Below are positions 36,321-45,459 of a DNA stretch of 64,000 nt, piece by piece. The notes beneath the pieces were generated by a model. The model had not been told where the DNA came from and did not search any database. It was given only the letters and a program-made list of their open reading frames with translations. Position 1 is the stretch's first letter, and the number at the start of each line of letters is the position of its first letter. The stretch lies in NCBI GenBank assembly GCA_041748075.1, contig JBGTDX010000116.1, positions 62,001-126,000 on the forward strand, in the 5' to 3' direction. The stretch is from JBGSYJ01 sp041748075. GTDB lineage: Bacteria; Acidobacteriota; Thermoanaerobaculia; Gp7-AA8. Made by a program: the position numbers and the translations under genes.

Positions 36321-38208
36321 CGCTACGCGTGGCGGGCGTTCCGCCTCCGAGGTGCGTCTCGAACCACCGGACGATCTCGACGGTGGACCGGATGCGATTC
36401 GTCGTTTTCCGCCATCCGTGGCCCTCGTCCGGGAAAAGTACATATTCAACGGGCACGTTTCTCTTGCGAAGCGATTCGACGACCTGCTCGGCTTCGACGA
36501 CCGGAACGTTCGTGTCGTTGGCGCCATGGAGGACGATGGTCGGTGCAACGACGCGATCGACCTTGTGGATCGGAGAGAGTGAGCGAAGCATTTCCGCCTC
36601 GGTGACTGGATCGCCGTATTCAACCGTCGAGATGGCTGCCATCCACGGTTCAGTGTGTTTGAAGAACGTCTCGAAATTCACGACGCCAAACAGATTTGCC
36701 CCGGCTGCAAAGAGATCCGGGTACTCGGCCAGACCCGCCATGACCATGTAGCCGCCGTACGATCCGCCCATGATGCCGATGCGCTTCGGATCCGCGATCC
36801 CGGCGTTCACCAGATGATCGACTGTGGCCTTGATGTCACGAACCGAGTCGACGCGGAGCGCGCCATTATCGAGATTTACGAATCGCTTGCCGAACCCGGA
36901 AGAGCCACGTACGTTCGTGCCGAACACGGAGATGCCGCGAGCAAGCAGTGCCTGGTAGGTGCTGTTGAACATCGGCCGTTCCTGTCCCTCCGGCCCTCCG
37001 TGAAAATTGATGACGATCGGTCCCGGTCCTTCCTGACCTTTTGCGCGGTAGAGCCAGCCGCTGAGCGGAAGGTTGTCATGAGCCCGGTAGCGAACGACGC
37101 TCGGACGAACGAGCTGATCGAGCACGACCCCCGCATGCGGGCTGAAAGTGAGCTGCCGATAGGTTCCCGCAGCGATGTCGAGAACCCAGACGTCGGTCGG
37201 CGTTGCCGCACCGGTCGCGGAGAATGCGAGGAGGTTGCCGCCGCTGGAGAATGTGAGCTGGCCCGCCATCTCCGCCGGCAGCAGAGCCGCCGGACGCGAT
37301 CGGCCGGCAGTGAAGTCGTAGAGGGTCAGCTCGCTTTGACCTTGGACGTTCCATACGAGCGCTGCGAGAGTTCCCTGTTCGTTGATCGTGAACGACTCGA
37401 GCTCGGCGTCATCACGGGAGGCAAGTACTTCCATGGGCCCGGCGCCGTCGTCATTGATTCGAACGCGAGCAAACGCAGCAAGATCGCGATCGAGATTCGA
37501 CAGCATATAGACCGTTCTGCCATCGGGGGAGAATTCGCCTGAGAACTCTCCCGGTCCTTCGTGAGGTGTGAGCAGCGTCTCCGTTCCTGATTCGAGGTCG
37601 ACGAAGTAGAGATCGTTGCTTCCCCGACTGACCAGACGATTCAGCAGGCCTCCGCGCCCATCCCGTGTCGTGTCGGTCAGGTATCCGATTCCGACGTTCC
37701 GCGCCACGAGGCGCGGCTCGCCGGAGGTTGAGAAAATCCATGCGTCCATGGCATCCGGCGAGCGGCGATTCGAGGCGACGGTCACCCCGCTTCCATCCTT
37801 CAGCCAGTCACCCAGCCAGTTGTTCTCTTTCCCTCCGTCCGTCAGCCTCGTCACGTCGCTGCCATCCGGACGGAGAAGGTACACCTGAGAGTTCAGGCCT
37901 CCGCCAGGGGCGACTGACACTGCGAGCCACTTCCCGTCCGGCGACCACGCAAACCCTCCCACCGGCTCTTCGAACGGTGTGACGAGTTTCGGAAAACCTC
38001 CCCCGAGCGGCATGACCCATACCTGAGGGAGTCCCGACAGTGATGAGAGAAACGCGATCCGCTTTCCGTCGGGTGAGAACTCGGACGAATAGGACGAGCC
38101 GACTTTTGCCATCAGCTCGACCATCCGCGCGGTTTCGCTCTGAGCTTCAACTGCAGGATGGATCAGAAGAAGCGAGGCAATCAGCACAGCAGCGAAGTTT
38201 GGATTCAT
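36307..38208 (-). CDS. S9 prolyl oligopeptidase-family serine peptidase
   Basis: 633 residues with a signal peptide (VLIASLLLIHPAVEAQ), so periplasmic or exported. An N-terminal beta-propeller with WD40-like/TolB blades (FSPDGKRIAFLSS, WSPDGKWLAVS, FSPDGRTVYMLSN) covers residues ~30-370, then an alpha/beta-hydrolase domain. Catalytic Ser483 (MGGSYGGYM), Asp565 (HGANDTNVP) and His597 (DEGHGW) are all present. It resembles acylaminoacyl-peptidase/DPP-type enzymes. The 3' end overlaps the opposing lipoprotein gene. Confidence 0.9.
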   Translation of the reverse strand: MNPNFAAVLIASLLLIHPAVEAQSETARMVELMAKVGSSYSSEFSPDGKRIAFLSSLSGLPQVWVMPLGGGFPKLVTPFEEPVGGFAWSPDGKWLAVSVAPGGGLNSQVYLLRPDGSDVTRLTDGGKENNWLGDWLKDGSGVTVASNRRSPDAMDAWIFSTSGEPRLVARNVGIGYLTDTTRDGRGGLLNRLVSRGSNDLYFVDLESGTETLLTPHEGPGEFSGEFSPDGRTVYMLSNLDRDLAAFARVRINDDGAGPMEVLASRDDAELESFTINEQGTLAALVWNVQGQSELTLYDFTAGRSRPAALLPAEMAGQLTFSSGGNLLAFSATGAATPTDVWVLDIAAGTYRQLTFSPHAGVVLDQLVRPSVVRYRAHDNLPLSGWLYRAKGQEGPGPIVINFHGGPEGQERPMFNSTYQALLARGISVFGTNVRGSSGFGKRFVNLDNGALRVDSVRDIKATVDHLVNAGIADPKRIGIMGGSYGGYMVMAGLAEYPDLFAAGANLFGVVNFETFFKHTEPWMAAISTVEYGDPVTEAEMLRSLSPIHKVDRVVAPTIVLHGANDTNVPVVEAEQVVESLRKRNVPVEYVLFPDEGHGWRKTTNRIRSTVEIVRWFETHLGGGTPATRSATED

Positions 38209-38777
38209 GAGAGGGTCCTTTCAGGTCGTGGCGTCGGGACGATAATAAGGGTTCTGGGTTCTGGGTTGCGATTCCCCTCTCCCGGCGCGCGACGATCTCG
38301 CATCCTGAAAGTCTGCGCGGATGCCGCGCGCCACCCTCTCCCCGACTTCGCGGGGAGAGGGGATTCGTGAAACCCAGAACCCGTAACCCACAACCCGGAA
38401 CCGGGCGGGGAGGGCGGCTGAAACCGGCCTTCCTTTTGTTTTCGTCGTTCCGGCTGGTATTCTTCGCCTCGCCGTCATGACCAGACCTCATCGACATTCC
38501 GGCAGCCGCACGGGAGGATTCGTTCTGATCCTCCAGCAGTGGAAACGTCTTCCTGCTTCGGATGCCGGCGCCGCACCGCAAGCCGGGCGATAGATCAGGC
38601 CCCTACAGGGACATTCTCACAGAGAAAAAGGCGGCGGGGCCGCACATCCGAGCGCGGTTCATCGCCGGTCCCTCGACTCGACGATGCAGGCTCGGTTCCC
38701 GAAGAGTGAAAACCACCAATTCTCGCGATCGTAATGATGAAGACGACTGACATGCACCAATCGAACGGGGCGCGCTG
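38209..38777. repeat. Intergenic region with a ~140-bp inverted-repeat element
   Basis: An outer pair GGGTTCTGGGTTCTGGGTT (38250-38268) and its complement around AACCCAGAACCC (38371-38382) flank the CCCCTCTCCC...GGGGAGAGGGG inner pair (38275-38284; 38351-38361). Another copy of the GGGTTCTGGGTTCTGGG arm is at 60500-60516. The remaining ~390 bases to the MrpA start hold no recognisable gene. Confidence 0.65.
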
Positions 38778-41048
38778 ATGGCGCACGCGGAACACCACGG
38801 CGGCGGAGCGCCGGGATGGATCGGCTGGCTGGCCGGCCTCCTTCCGCTGGGCCTGTTCGTCTGGTTCCTCACCATGGTGCCTGCAGTAGCAGCCGGCGGG
38901 CGTTACGTTTTCTCGGCCGTATGGGTCGAGGCGCTCGCCTACCGCTTCACGCTCGAGATCGACGGACTGGCGCTTCTGTTCACGATCCTCATCAGCGGGA
39001 TCGGATTTCTGATTTTTGGTTACGCGGGACACTACCTGCACGGGCATCCCCACCTGGGTCGCTGCTATGTGTATCTGACGGGCTTCATGATTTCGATGCT
39101 CGGGCTCGTCGCGGCAGGGGATCTGATCACTCTGTTCATTTTCTGGGAACTGACGAGCATCACCTCCTATCTGTTGATCGGACTGGACCATGCGCGGAAA
39201 TCGGCCCGCGACGCCGCTCTCCAGGCGCTTCTCGTCACCGGGGGCGGTGGGCTGGCTCTGCTCGTCGGTTTTATTTTGCTTGGACAGGTCGCGGGAACCT
39301 TCGAACTGAGCGAACTGGCTGTAATGGGCGCCCAGGTTCAGGCGAGCGCACTCTACGTGCCGATCCTGGTGCTCATTCTGCTCGGCGCATTCACCAAGTC
39401 GGCGCAAGTTCCCTTTCACTTCTGGCTGCCGAGCGCGATGGAAGCACCAACGCCGGTGAGCGCTTATCTGCATTCGGCAACGATGGTGAAGGCCGGCGTT
39501 TACCTGCTGGCCCGGCTCTCGACAGTGCTTTCCGGGCGGGAGGAATGGGTCTGGATCGTCACCACGGCCGGTGTGGTGACGATGCTCATTGGCGCGGTCA
39601 TGGCGTTTCTGTTCACCGACCTCAAACGGGTGCTGGCGTATTCGACGATCAGCGCGCTCGGAACGCTCGTGTTTCTTCTGGGGCTCGGCACACCAGCGGC
39701 TGCGAACGCCGCGATCGTCTATCTACTCGCGCATGCGCTCTACAAGGCGGCCCTCTTCATGGTCGCAGGAATCATCGACCATCAGACTGGAACGCGGGAA
39801 GTGACGCAGCTCGGAGGTCTGAGGGCGGCGATGCCCCTGACTGCGGCCATCGCATGCATAGCTGCTGTCTCGCTCGCCGGATTCGGTCCCGTCCTGAGTT
39901 TCATCGGCAAGGAAATGCTGCTCGAGGCCGTGTTCTCGAGCGGCCGGATGACGGAGATTCTTCTCGTAGCGGCGCTGCTTTCCGCCGCTCTGCTGACGGC
40001 GGTTGCCGGGATGGTTGCAGTGCGGCCGTTCTTCGGCAAGCGTCGCGAGACGCCGGTGGCACCTCGTGAGGCGACGGCGGGACTCCTTGCAGGTCCGCTT
40101 CTGCTCGCGCTTTCCGGGGTGATTCTCGGCATCCTGCCGGTCGCGGCGGGGAGGAATCTGATCGCACCCGCTGCTGCTGCGATCACAGGAATCCCGGGCG
40201 AGCTTCATCTGGCGCTCTGGCACGGGCTGAACCTTCCGTTGATGATGAGCGCACTGTCGGTGGCAACGGGCATTCTGCTGTTCTTGATGTGGGAAAGGCT
40301 CCGGACGTTCAGCGTTCGATTCAGCCCGATGGTCCGGTTGAGTCCTTCTTCGGCGTACGACGCGTCACTGACGGCGCTCAATGCCGTGGCGCGCTGGCAG
40401 ACGCGCGCGCTTCAGAACGGCTATCTGCGCGTCTATCTTCTGGTTGCATTCGCGACAGTGCTGAGTCTGATCGGGCTCATCCTGGCCCGGAACGGACTGC
40501 CACAGTTCACGCTGGCGGACTGGGGCAATTTCCGCTTTTATGAAGTCGTCGTTGCCGTGATGATTCTGGCCGGTGCGTTTGCCGCCGTTCGATCGGAGTC
40601 CAGGCTCGGGGCAGTCGCCGCGCTGGGCGTCGTCGGTTACTCGGTTGCGTTCATGTACATCATCTTCAGCGCGCCGGATCTGGCGATGACGCAGTTCGTC
40701 ATCGAGACCCTTACAGTGGTGATCTTCGTTCTCGTTCTGTATCACCTTCCCCGCTATGCGAAGCTTTCCTCGAGCCCGGCACGGCTCCGCGACGCGGTCG
40801 TCAGCATAGCTGTCGGCGCCCTGATGACGCTGCTCGTGCTCGGGGTGACGCACACGGACGTCGAAGGGGATGTCGCTCGCTTCTATGTCGAGAACTCCGT
40901 AGGCGGGGGGCATGGAAGGAACGTCGTGAACGTAATTCTGGTCGACTTTCGCGCTCTCGATACCTTGGGGGAGATTACCGTGCTCGCGATCGCTGCGATC
41001 GGTGTGTTCGCACTGCTGAAATTGCGCGCCGAGAGGAGCGAGCCGTGA
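38778..41048 (+). CDS. mrpA: Na+/H+ antiporter subunit A (MrpA/MnhA)
   Basis: 756 residues. The proton-pumping NuoL-like part has FWELTSITSYLLIGL and the charged helix region KSAQVPFHFWLPSAMEAPTPVSAYLHSATMV in two segments; the C-terminal part continues into the MrpA-type MbhD/MbhE-like helices (SAPDLAMTQFVIETLTVVIFVLVL). It is shorter than usual at the start: the first residues (AHAEHHGGGAPG) are soluble and a typical MrpA first helix is missing. It overlaps the next gene by GTGA. Function is cation/H+ antiport as a seven-subunit complex. Confidence 0.9.
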   Translation: MAHAEHHGGGAPGWIGWLAGLLPLGLFVWFLTMVPAVAAGGRYVFSAVWVEALAYRFTLEIDGLALLFTILISGIGFLIFGYAGHYLHGHPHLGRCYVYLTGFMISMLGLVAAGDLITLFIFWELTSITSYLLIGLDHARKSARDAALQALLVTGGGGLALLVGFILLGQVAGTFELSELAVMGAQVQASALYVPILVLILLGAFTKSAQVPFHFWLPSAMEAPTPVSAYLHSATMVKAGVYLLARLSTVLSGREEWVWIVTTAGVVTMLIGAVMAFLFTDLKRVLAYSTISALGTLVFLLGLGTPAAANAAIVYLLAHALYKAALFMVAGIIDHQTGTREVTQLGGLRAAMPLTAAIACIAAVSLAGFGPVLSFIGKEMLLEAVFSSGRMTEILLVAALLSAALLTAVAGMVAVRPFFGKRRETPVAPREATAGLLAGPLLLALSGVILGILPVAAGRNLIAPAAAAITGIPGELHLALWHGLNLPLMMSALSVATGILLFLMWERLRTFSVRFSPMVRLSPSSAYDASLTALNAVARWQTRALQNGYLRVYLLVAFATVLSLIGLILARNGLPQFTLADWGNFRFYEVVVAVMILAGAFAAVRSESRLGAVAALGVVGYSVAFMYIIFSAPDLAMTQFVIETLTVVIFVLVLYHLPRYAKLSSSPARLRDAVVSIAVGALMTLLVLGVTHTDVEGDVARFYVENSVGGGHGRNVVNVILVDFRALDTLGEITVLAIAAIGVFALLKLRAERSEP

Positions 41049-41446
41049 GACGATCTCTCATTCTGCAGACGGCGGCGCGATATCTGATACCGCTGCTGTT
41101 TCTGTTCTCGATCATCGTTCTGTTCCGCGGTCACAATCTGCCCGGGGGAGGTTTCTCGGGAGGGCTGCTGGCCGCAACCGGATTCTCTCTGTACGTTTTC
41201 GCCTTCGACGCCTCATCTGCGCGGCGGGCACTCGGGGTCGACACTCACACGATCATGGGTGCGGGACTCCTGCTTGCGCTCTCGAGCGGCATTCTCGGTC
41301 TGCTGCAGGGCAGCGCGTTTCTCACCTCCTGGTGGGGAGAGCTCGGGGGGGAGGCTGTCGGCACCCCGGTCCTGTTCGACATCGGAGTTTATCTGGTGGT
41401 CGTCGGTTCGACTCTAACTGCGATTTTTGCTCTGGCGGAAGAATAG
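41045..41446 (+). CDS. mrpB: Na+/H+ antiporter subunit B (MrpB)
   Basis: 133 residues with four hydrophobic segments. The RGHNLPGGGFSGGLLAA motif is the MnhB signature. Its GTG overlaps the mrpA stop codon (GTGA), so translation is coupled. Membrane subunit of the Mrp complex. Confidence 0.92.
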   Translation: MRRSLILQTAARYLIPLLFLFSIIVLFRGHNLPGGGFSGGLLAATGFSLYVFAFDASSARRALGVDTHTIMGAGLLLALSSGILGLLQGSAFLTSWWGELGGEAVGTPVLFDIGVYLVVVGSTLTAIFALAEE

Positions 41447-41447
41447 C

Positions 41448-41804
41448 GTGCGCGTCATTCTCGCAATCGTCATCGGCACACTGTACGGAGCAGCGCTCTA
41501 TATGCTGTTGCGCCGTCACATCGTGAAACTGATCATCGGCCTTGCTCTGCTGAGCCATGCGGCGAATCTTCTGATCTTCACCGCCGGCGCGCTCGGCGGT
41601 CTCGCCCGGGCGCGTCCCCCGATCATCGGGCCGGAAGAGACCCGATTGATCGGCACCTATGCCGACCCGGTTCCGCAAGCACTCATTCTCACGGCGATCG
41701 TCATCAGTTTCGGCGTGCTCGCGTTTGCGCTGGTTCTCCTGCACAGAACCTACGAATCCGTCGGTACGGATGATCTCGATCAGATGCGGGGCACCGAGGA
41801 GTGA
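41448..41804 (+). CDS. mrpC: Na+/H+ antiporter subunit C (MrpC, NuoK-like)
   Basis: 118 residues, three helices, NuoK-like: LLRRHIVKLIIGLALLSHAANL then DPVPQALILTAIVISFG, the MrpC consensus. The GTG at 41448 is one base after the mrpB stop; an earlier in-frame start is inside mrpB. It overlaps mrpD by GTGA. Confidence 0.92.
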   Translation: MRVILAIVIGTLYGAALYMLLRRHIVKLIIGLALLSHAANLLIFTAGALGGLARARPPIIGPEETRLIGTYADPVPQALILTAIVISFGVLAFALVLLHRTYESVGTDDLDQMRGTEE

Positions 41805-43291
41805 ACGCACTTCTGGTGATGCCGGTGGTCATTCCGCTGCTGGGCGCAGCGCTGTCGCTGCTCGGCTGGCGCTCGCGGATGATCCAGCGGGGGCTCGGAG
41901 TGCTGACATCCGTGTCGTTGCTCGTGGTGTCGATCCTGCTGTTGTCGAAGGTCTCGCGCGATGGGATTCAGGTCACGGCGCTCGGATCGTGGCCCGCGCC
42001 CTTCGGGATCGTGCTGGTCGCTGACCTGTTCAGCGCGATCATGGTCTGCGTCGCTTCGGTCACCGCTGCGGCAGTGGTGTTCTACTCGCTGGTGAGCATT
42101 GATCGGAGGCGTGAAGCGTACGGCTACTATCCGTTGTTCAGCCTCCTGCTCATGGGAGTGTGCGGAGCCTTTCTCACGGGCGACGTGTTCAACCTGTACG
42201 TCTGGTTCGAGGTAATGCTGATCTCGTCGTTCGTGCTGCTCGCCCTCGGAGGTGAGAAACCGCAGTTCGACTCGGCCATCAAGTATGTGACGCTGAACCT
42301 GATCTCTTCTGCGATCTTTCTGGCCGCGACGGGCATGCTGTACGGGCTCACGGGTACGTTGAACATGGCCGATCTGGCTGTGAAGCTGCCACTGGTTCCT
42401 CAGCAGGAGCTCGTCACCGCGATCGCCATGTTGTTGATGGTTGCATTCGGAATCAAGGCAGCGGTCTTTCCGCTCTTCTTCTGGTTGCCGGCGTCGTACC
42501 ACACGCCACCAGTGGCGGTTTCCGCGGTATTCGCGGGTTTGTTGACGAAGGTGGGCGTCTACGCGCTGATCCGGGTATTTACGCTGCTTTTCGTCCACGA
42601 TACGGCGCTCACGCATACGGTACTGATGTGGATTGCCGGTCTAACGATGCTGACGGGTGTGTTGGGCGCGGTGGCCCAGAACGACTTCCGGCGGATCCTG
42701 TCGTTTCACATCATCAGCCAGATCGGCTACATGATCATGGGGTTGGGATTGTTCACGCGCGCAGCGCTCGCCGCGTCGATCTTCTACATCGTTCACCACA
42801 TCATCGTGAAGACGAATCTGTTTCTCGTCAGCGGGGTTGCGAAACGGCTCACGGGCTCGTTCGAGCTCAAGAAGATGGGCGGGCTTTATGCAGGCTATCC
42901 GGGACTGGCGTTCCTTTTCATGATTCCGGCGATGTCTCTGGCAGGCATGCCGCCACTGTCGGGATTTTTCGCGAAGCTCGGCATCATCTCAGCAGGTCTG
43001 GCGGAGGAGCAGTACCTTTTGGTCGCCGCCGCGATCGTGGCAGGGTTGCTGACGCTTTTCTCGATGACGAAGATATGGGGAGAGGCATTCTGGAAGGCGC
43101 AGCCCCCGGATAACCCACCGCCGGACGCGACCGACCTGGCTGCCGCCCGGCGGATGATGTGGCCGATCGCGGTCATGGCGGCGATCACTCTGACTCTCGG
43201 CTTCGGAGCCGGGTGGCTGTACGATCTGGCCTCGAGGGCGGCTTCTCAGCTCATGGACAAGGCAGAATACATCCGGGTGGTGCTGGGATGA
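41801..43291 (+). CDS. mrpD: Na+/H+ antiporter subunit D (MrpD, NuoM/N-like)
   Basis: 496 residues, fourteen helices, antiporter-like subunit. VWFEVMLISSFVLLALG holds the helix-5 glutamate, GIKAAVFPLFFWLPASYHTP the key helix-7 lysine and broken-helix residues, and AQNDFRRILSFHIISQIGYM the helix-8/9 region. GTG start overlaps the mrpC stop, and the stop overlaps mrpE (ATGA). Confidence 0.93.
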   Translation: MNALLVMPVVIPLLGAALSLLGWRSRMIQRGLGVLTSVSLLVVSILLLSKVSRDGIQVTALGSWPAPFGIVLVADLFSAIMVCVASVTAAAVVFYSLVSIDRRREAYGYYPLFSLLLMGVCGAFLTGDVFNLYVWFEVMLISSFVLLALGGEKPQFDSAIKYVTLNLISSAIFLAATGMLYGLTGTLNMADLAVKLPLVPQQELVTAIAMLLMVAFGIKAAVFPLFFWLPASYHTPPVAVSAVFAGLLTKVGVYALIRVFTLLFVHDTALTHTVLMWIAGLTMLTGVLGAVAQNDFRRILSFHIISQIGYMIMGLGLFTRAALAASIFYIVHHIIVKTNLFLVSGVAKRLTGSFELKKMGGLYAGYPGLAFLFMIPAMSLAGMPPLSGFFAKLGIISAGLAEEQYLLVAAAIVAGLLTLFSMTKIWGEAFWKAQPPDNPPPDATDLAAARRMMWPIAVMAAITLTLGFGAGWLYDLASRAASQLMDKAEYIRVVLG

Positions 43292-43770
43292 ATGCGACGA
43301 CGACGTTTCTGTGGAATCTGCTTCTCGCTCTGGTCTGGGCGCTTGCTGTGGGTGACCTGACAGTCGGCACTCTCGGCGTGGGCTTTGTCGCGGGTATGCT
43401 GATCTTCTTCGTGGCCAGGCGCGTGGTCGGCAGCGAGGCATACGCCAGGAAGATCGGTAAGCTGGTGACTCTCATAGCCTACTTCCTGAAGGATCTGGTT
43501 CTTTCGAATCTCCGTGTCGCGCACGACATCTTGACCCCGAAGTTCAATATGCGACCCGGTGTTCTGGCGATTCCTCTGGATGTGACGACCGACGGTGAGA
43601 TCATCATGTTCGCCAATTTCATCACCCTGACTCCTGGCACGCTGAGTCTCGATGTCTCGGCTGACCGGAAGACTCTCTTCATTCACTCGATGTATACGCC
43701 GAACGCTGAGGGAATGAAGAAGGAGCTCAAGGAAGGTCTGGAGCGGCGCATCCTCGAGGTGACTCGATGA
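43288..43770 (+). CDS. mrpE: Na+/H+ antiporter subunit E (MrpE)
   Basis: 160 residues. Two N-terminal helices (FLWNLLLALVWALAVGDL) and the MrpE soluble consensus FITLTPGTLSLDVSADRKTLFIH. ATG overlaps the mrpD stop codon; the longer frame starting at 43159 runs inside mrpD and is not used. Confidence 0.92.
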   Translation: MNATTTFLWNLLLALVWALAVGDLTVGTLGVGFVAGMLIFFVARRVVGSEAYARKIGKLVTLIAYFLKDLVLSNLRVAHDILTPKFNMRPGVLAIPLDVTTDGEIIMFANFITLTPGTLSLDVSADRKTLFIHSMYTPNAEGMKKELKEGLERRILEVTR

Positions 43771-44033
43771 ACATCGTTCTCAATATCTGCTTCGGCATGC
43801 TGAGCCTCGCGATGCTCATCTCGGTGATCCGGCTCGTGCGAGGCCCCAGCCTTCCCGACCGCGTAGTTGCTCTCGATCTCATCGGAGTGCTTGTCGTGGG
43901 GATGATCATTCTTTACGACGTCGCCACCCAGCTCCCGGTGTTTCTCGATGCTGCAATCGTCCTCGCACTCGTCGGATTCGCGGGGACCGTCGCCTTTGCG
44001 AAGTACCTGGAAAGGAGAGCCCGCCCTGATTGA
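43767..44033 (+). CDS. mrpF: Na+/H+ antiporter subunit F (MrpF)
   Basis: 88 residues with three helices: LVRGPSLPDRVVALDLIGV is the MrpF signature, followed by LDAAIVLALVGFAGTVAFAKYLE. ATG overlaps the mrpE stop; the stop overlaps the start of mrpG. Confidence 0.92.
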   Translation: MNIVLNICFGMLSLAMLISVIRLVRGPSLPDRVVALDLIGVLVVGMIILYDVATQLPVFLDAAIVLALVGFAGTVAFAKYLERRARPD

Positions 44034-44454
44034 CGTTCTCATCGCTACCCTCATGCTGACCGGCTGCGCGTTCCTCCTGCTCGCGGCAGTGGGAATCGTG
44101 CGCATGCCGGATATCTTCACGCGCATGTCCGCCTCGTCCAAGGCGACGACGCTGGGAGTCGGCTGCATGCTCATTGCGCTCGCCCTGCATTTCAGAGATG
44201 CGGGAGTGACTACGAAAGTGCTCCTCGTGATCGCCTTCTTTTTCCTCAAGGCCCCGGTGGCCGCGCATGTGCTCGCCCGGGCGGCCTACAGGATCGGAAC
44301 GCCTCTGTGGAAAGAGACATTCGTCGACGAGCTGCGCGAGTACTACGACCGTGAGGAGTACTTGATGCATCGCCGAGCAGGGGTTCAGAAGCGCGAGGGT
44401 GATCCGAGCGACCGATCCTCCCCGCCGGTCGAGGGGCAACCGCCCGCCCCCTGA
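44026..44454 (+). CDS. mrpG: Na+/H+ antiporter subunit G (MrpG), apparent CTG start
   Basis: 142 residues. After the start come IDVLIATLMLTGCAFLLLA and VGIVRMPDIFTRMSASSKAT, the MrpG consensus, which normally begins Met-Ile-Asp; the codon in the Met place is CTG at 44026, spaced behind AAAGGAGAG. No ATG, GTG or TTG lies in frame between here and 43948. A ~50-residue C-terminal tail is charged and Pro-rich. It ends the Mrp operon; HtpX follows 126 bases later. Confidence 0.88.
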   Translation: MIDVLIATLMLTGCAFLLLAAVGIVRMPDIFTRMSASSKATTLGVGCMLIALALHFRDAGVTTKVLLVIAFFFLKAPVAAHVLARAAYRIGTPLWKETFVDELREYYDREEYLMHRRAGVQKREGDPSDRSSPPVEGQPPAP

Positions 44455-44461
44455 CGACCAC

Positions 44462-44491
44462 GGTGTCATCCTTCGCTGCGCTCAGGATCGT
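44462..44491. repeat. Half copy of the GTCATCCT...CAGGATGAC repeat
   Basis: GGTGTCATCCTTCGCTGCGCTCAGGATCGTC, a shortened or decayed copy of the palindromic family at 23971 and 52773, between mrpG and htpX. Confidence 0.6.
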
Positions 44492-44579
44492 CAGCCGAAA
44501 GAGCTGGAAGATCACGATCGCTTTCCGGGTTCTGTCTGCTGCGTAAATCAGACGTTTGATCCCAGGAAAGGAACCAGCA

Positions 44580-45437
44580 TTGAACGGACTCAAAACAGCC
44601 TTACTACTCGGTGCCCTGACCGCGATCCTCATGCTTTTCGGCCGGGTTCTCGGCGGAAATGCGGGCATGATGCTCGGGTTCATTTTTGCAGTGGTCATGA
44701 ATTTCACCAGTTACTGGTTTTCCGACCGGATCGCCATGAAGATGGCGGGCGCCCGGGAAGTTACCTCTGCTGAGGCTCCCGAGCTGTATCGCTTGGTCGC
44801 GGAGATTGCCCAGAAATCGGGGATGCCGATGCCTCGCGTTGCAATCATCGAATCGGATGCACCGAACGCGTTTGCTACGGGGCGGAACCCGAAGAACGGC
44901 CTGGTTGCCGCGACTCGCGGCATCATGCAGGTCCTCGATCGTCGTGAGCTTCGCGCCGTCATGGCACACGAGATGGGACACATCAAGAACCGCGACATCC
45001 TGGTCGGCAGCGTCGCTGCGACGATCGCCGGCGCGATCTCGATGATCGCTCAGATGGCGCAGTGGTCGATGATTTTCGGCGGCCGGCATGATGACCGCGG
45101 GGGAGGGGGAATCGTCGGTGCGCTGCTGATGATGTTCCTCGCGCCGATTGCAGCGATGATCATCCAGCTCGCCATCACCCGCTCCCGCGAGTTCGGAGCC
45201 GATCACACCGGAGCCGAAGTCAGCGGAGATCCTGACGCGCTTGCCTCCGCGCTGCAGAAGATCGAGGCATATGCGAAGAGGATCCCGATGCAGGTGAACC
45301 CTTCAGCCGCGCATCTTTTCATCGTGAATCCGCTCAGCGGTGCTTCGCTGAAAAAGCTATTCAGCACCCACCCTCCGACCGAGGAACGCGTAGCCCGTCT
45401 GCGTGCAATGAGCCGGGGGGATTTGGGGGGACGGTAG
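44580..45437 (+). CDS. htpX: HtpX-like M48 membrane metalloprotease
   Basis: 285 residues. Two N-terminal membrane helices, then APNAFATGRNP and the zinc motif MAHEMGHIKNRD (HExxH), two further helices, and SREFGADHTGAEVSGDP with the third zinc ligand Glu. HtpX degrades damaged membrane proteins. The C-terminal STHPPTEERVARL segment is also typical. A TTG at 44580 behind CAGGAAAGGAACCAGCA is preferred over the earlier in-frame TTG at 44556. Confidence 0.92.
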   Translation: MNGLKTALLLGALTAILMLFGRVLGGNAGMMLGFIFAVVMNFTSYWFSDRIAMKMAGAREVTSAEAPELYRLVAEIAQKSGMPMPRVAIIESDAPNAFATGRNPKNGLVAATRGIMQVLDRRELRAVMAHEMGHIKNRDILVGSVAATIAGAISMIAQMAQWSMIFGGRHDDRGGGGIVGALLMMFLAPIAAMIIQLAITRSREFGADHTGAEVSGDPDALASALQKIEAYAKRIPMQVNPSAAHLFIVNPLSGASLKKLFSTHPPTEERVARLRAMSRGDLGGR

Positions 45438-45459
45438 TAGGCTTCCGTCATGCTTGCGG

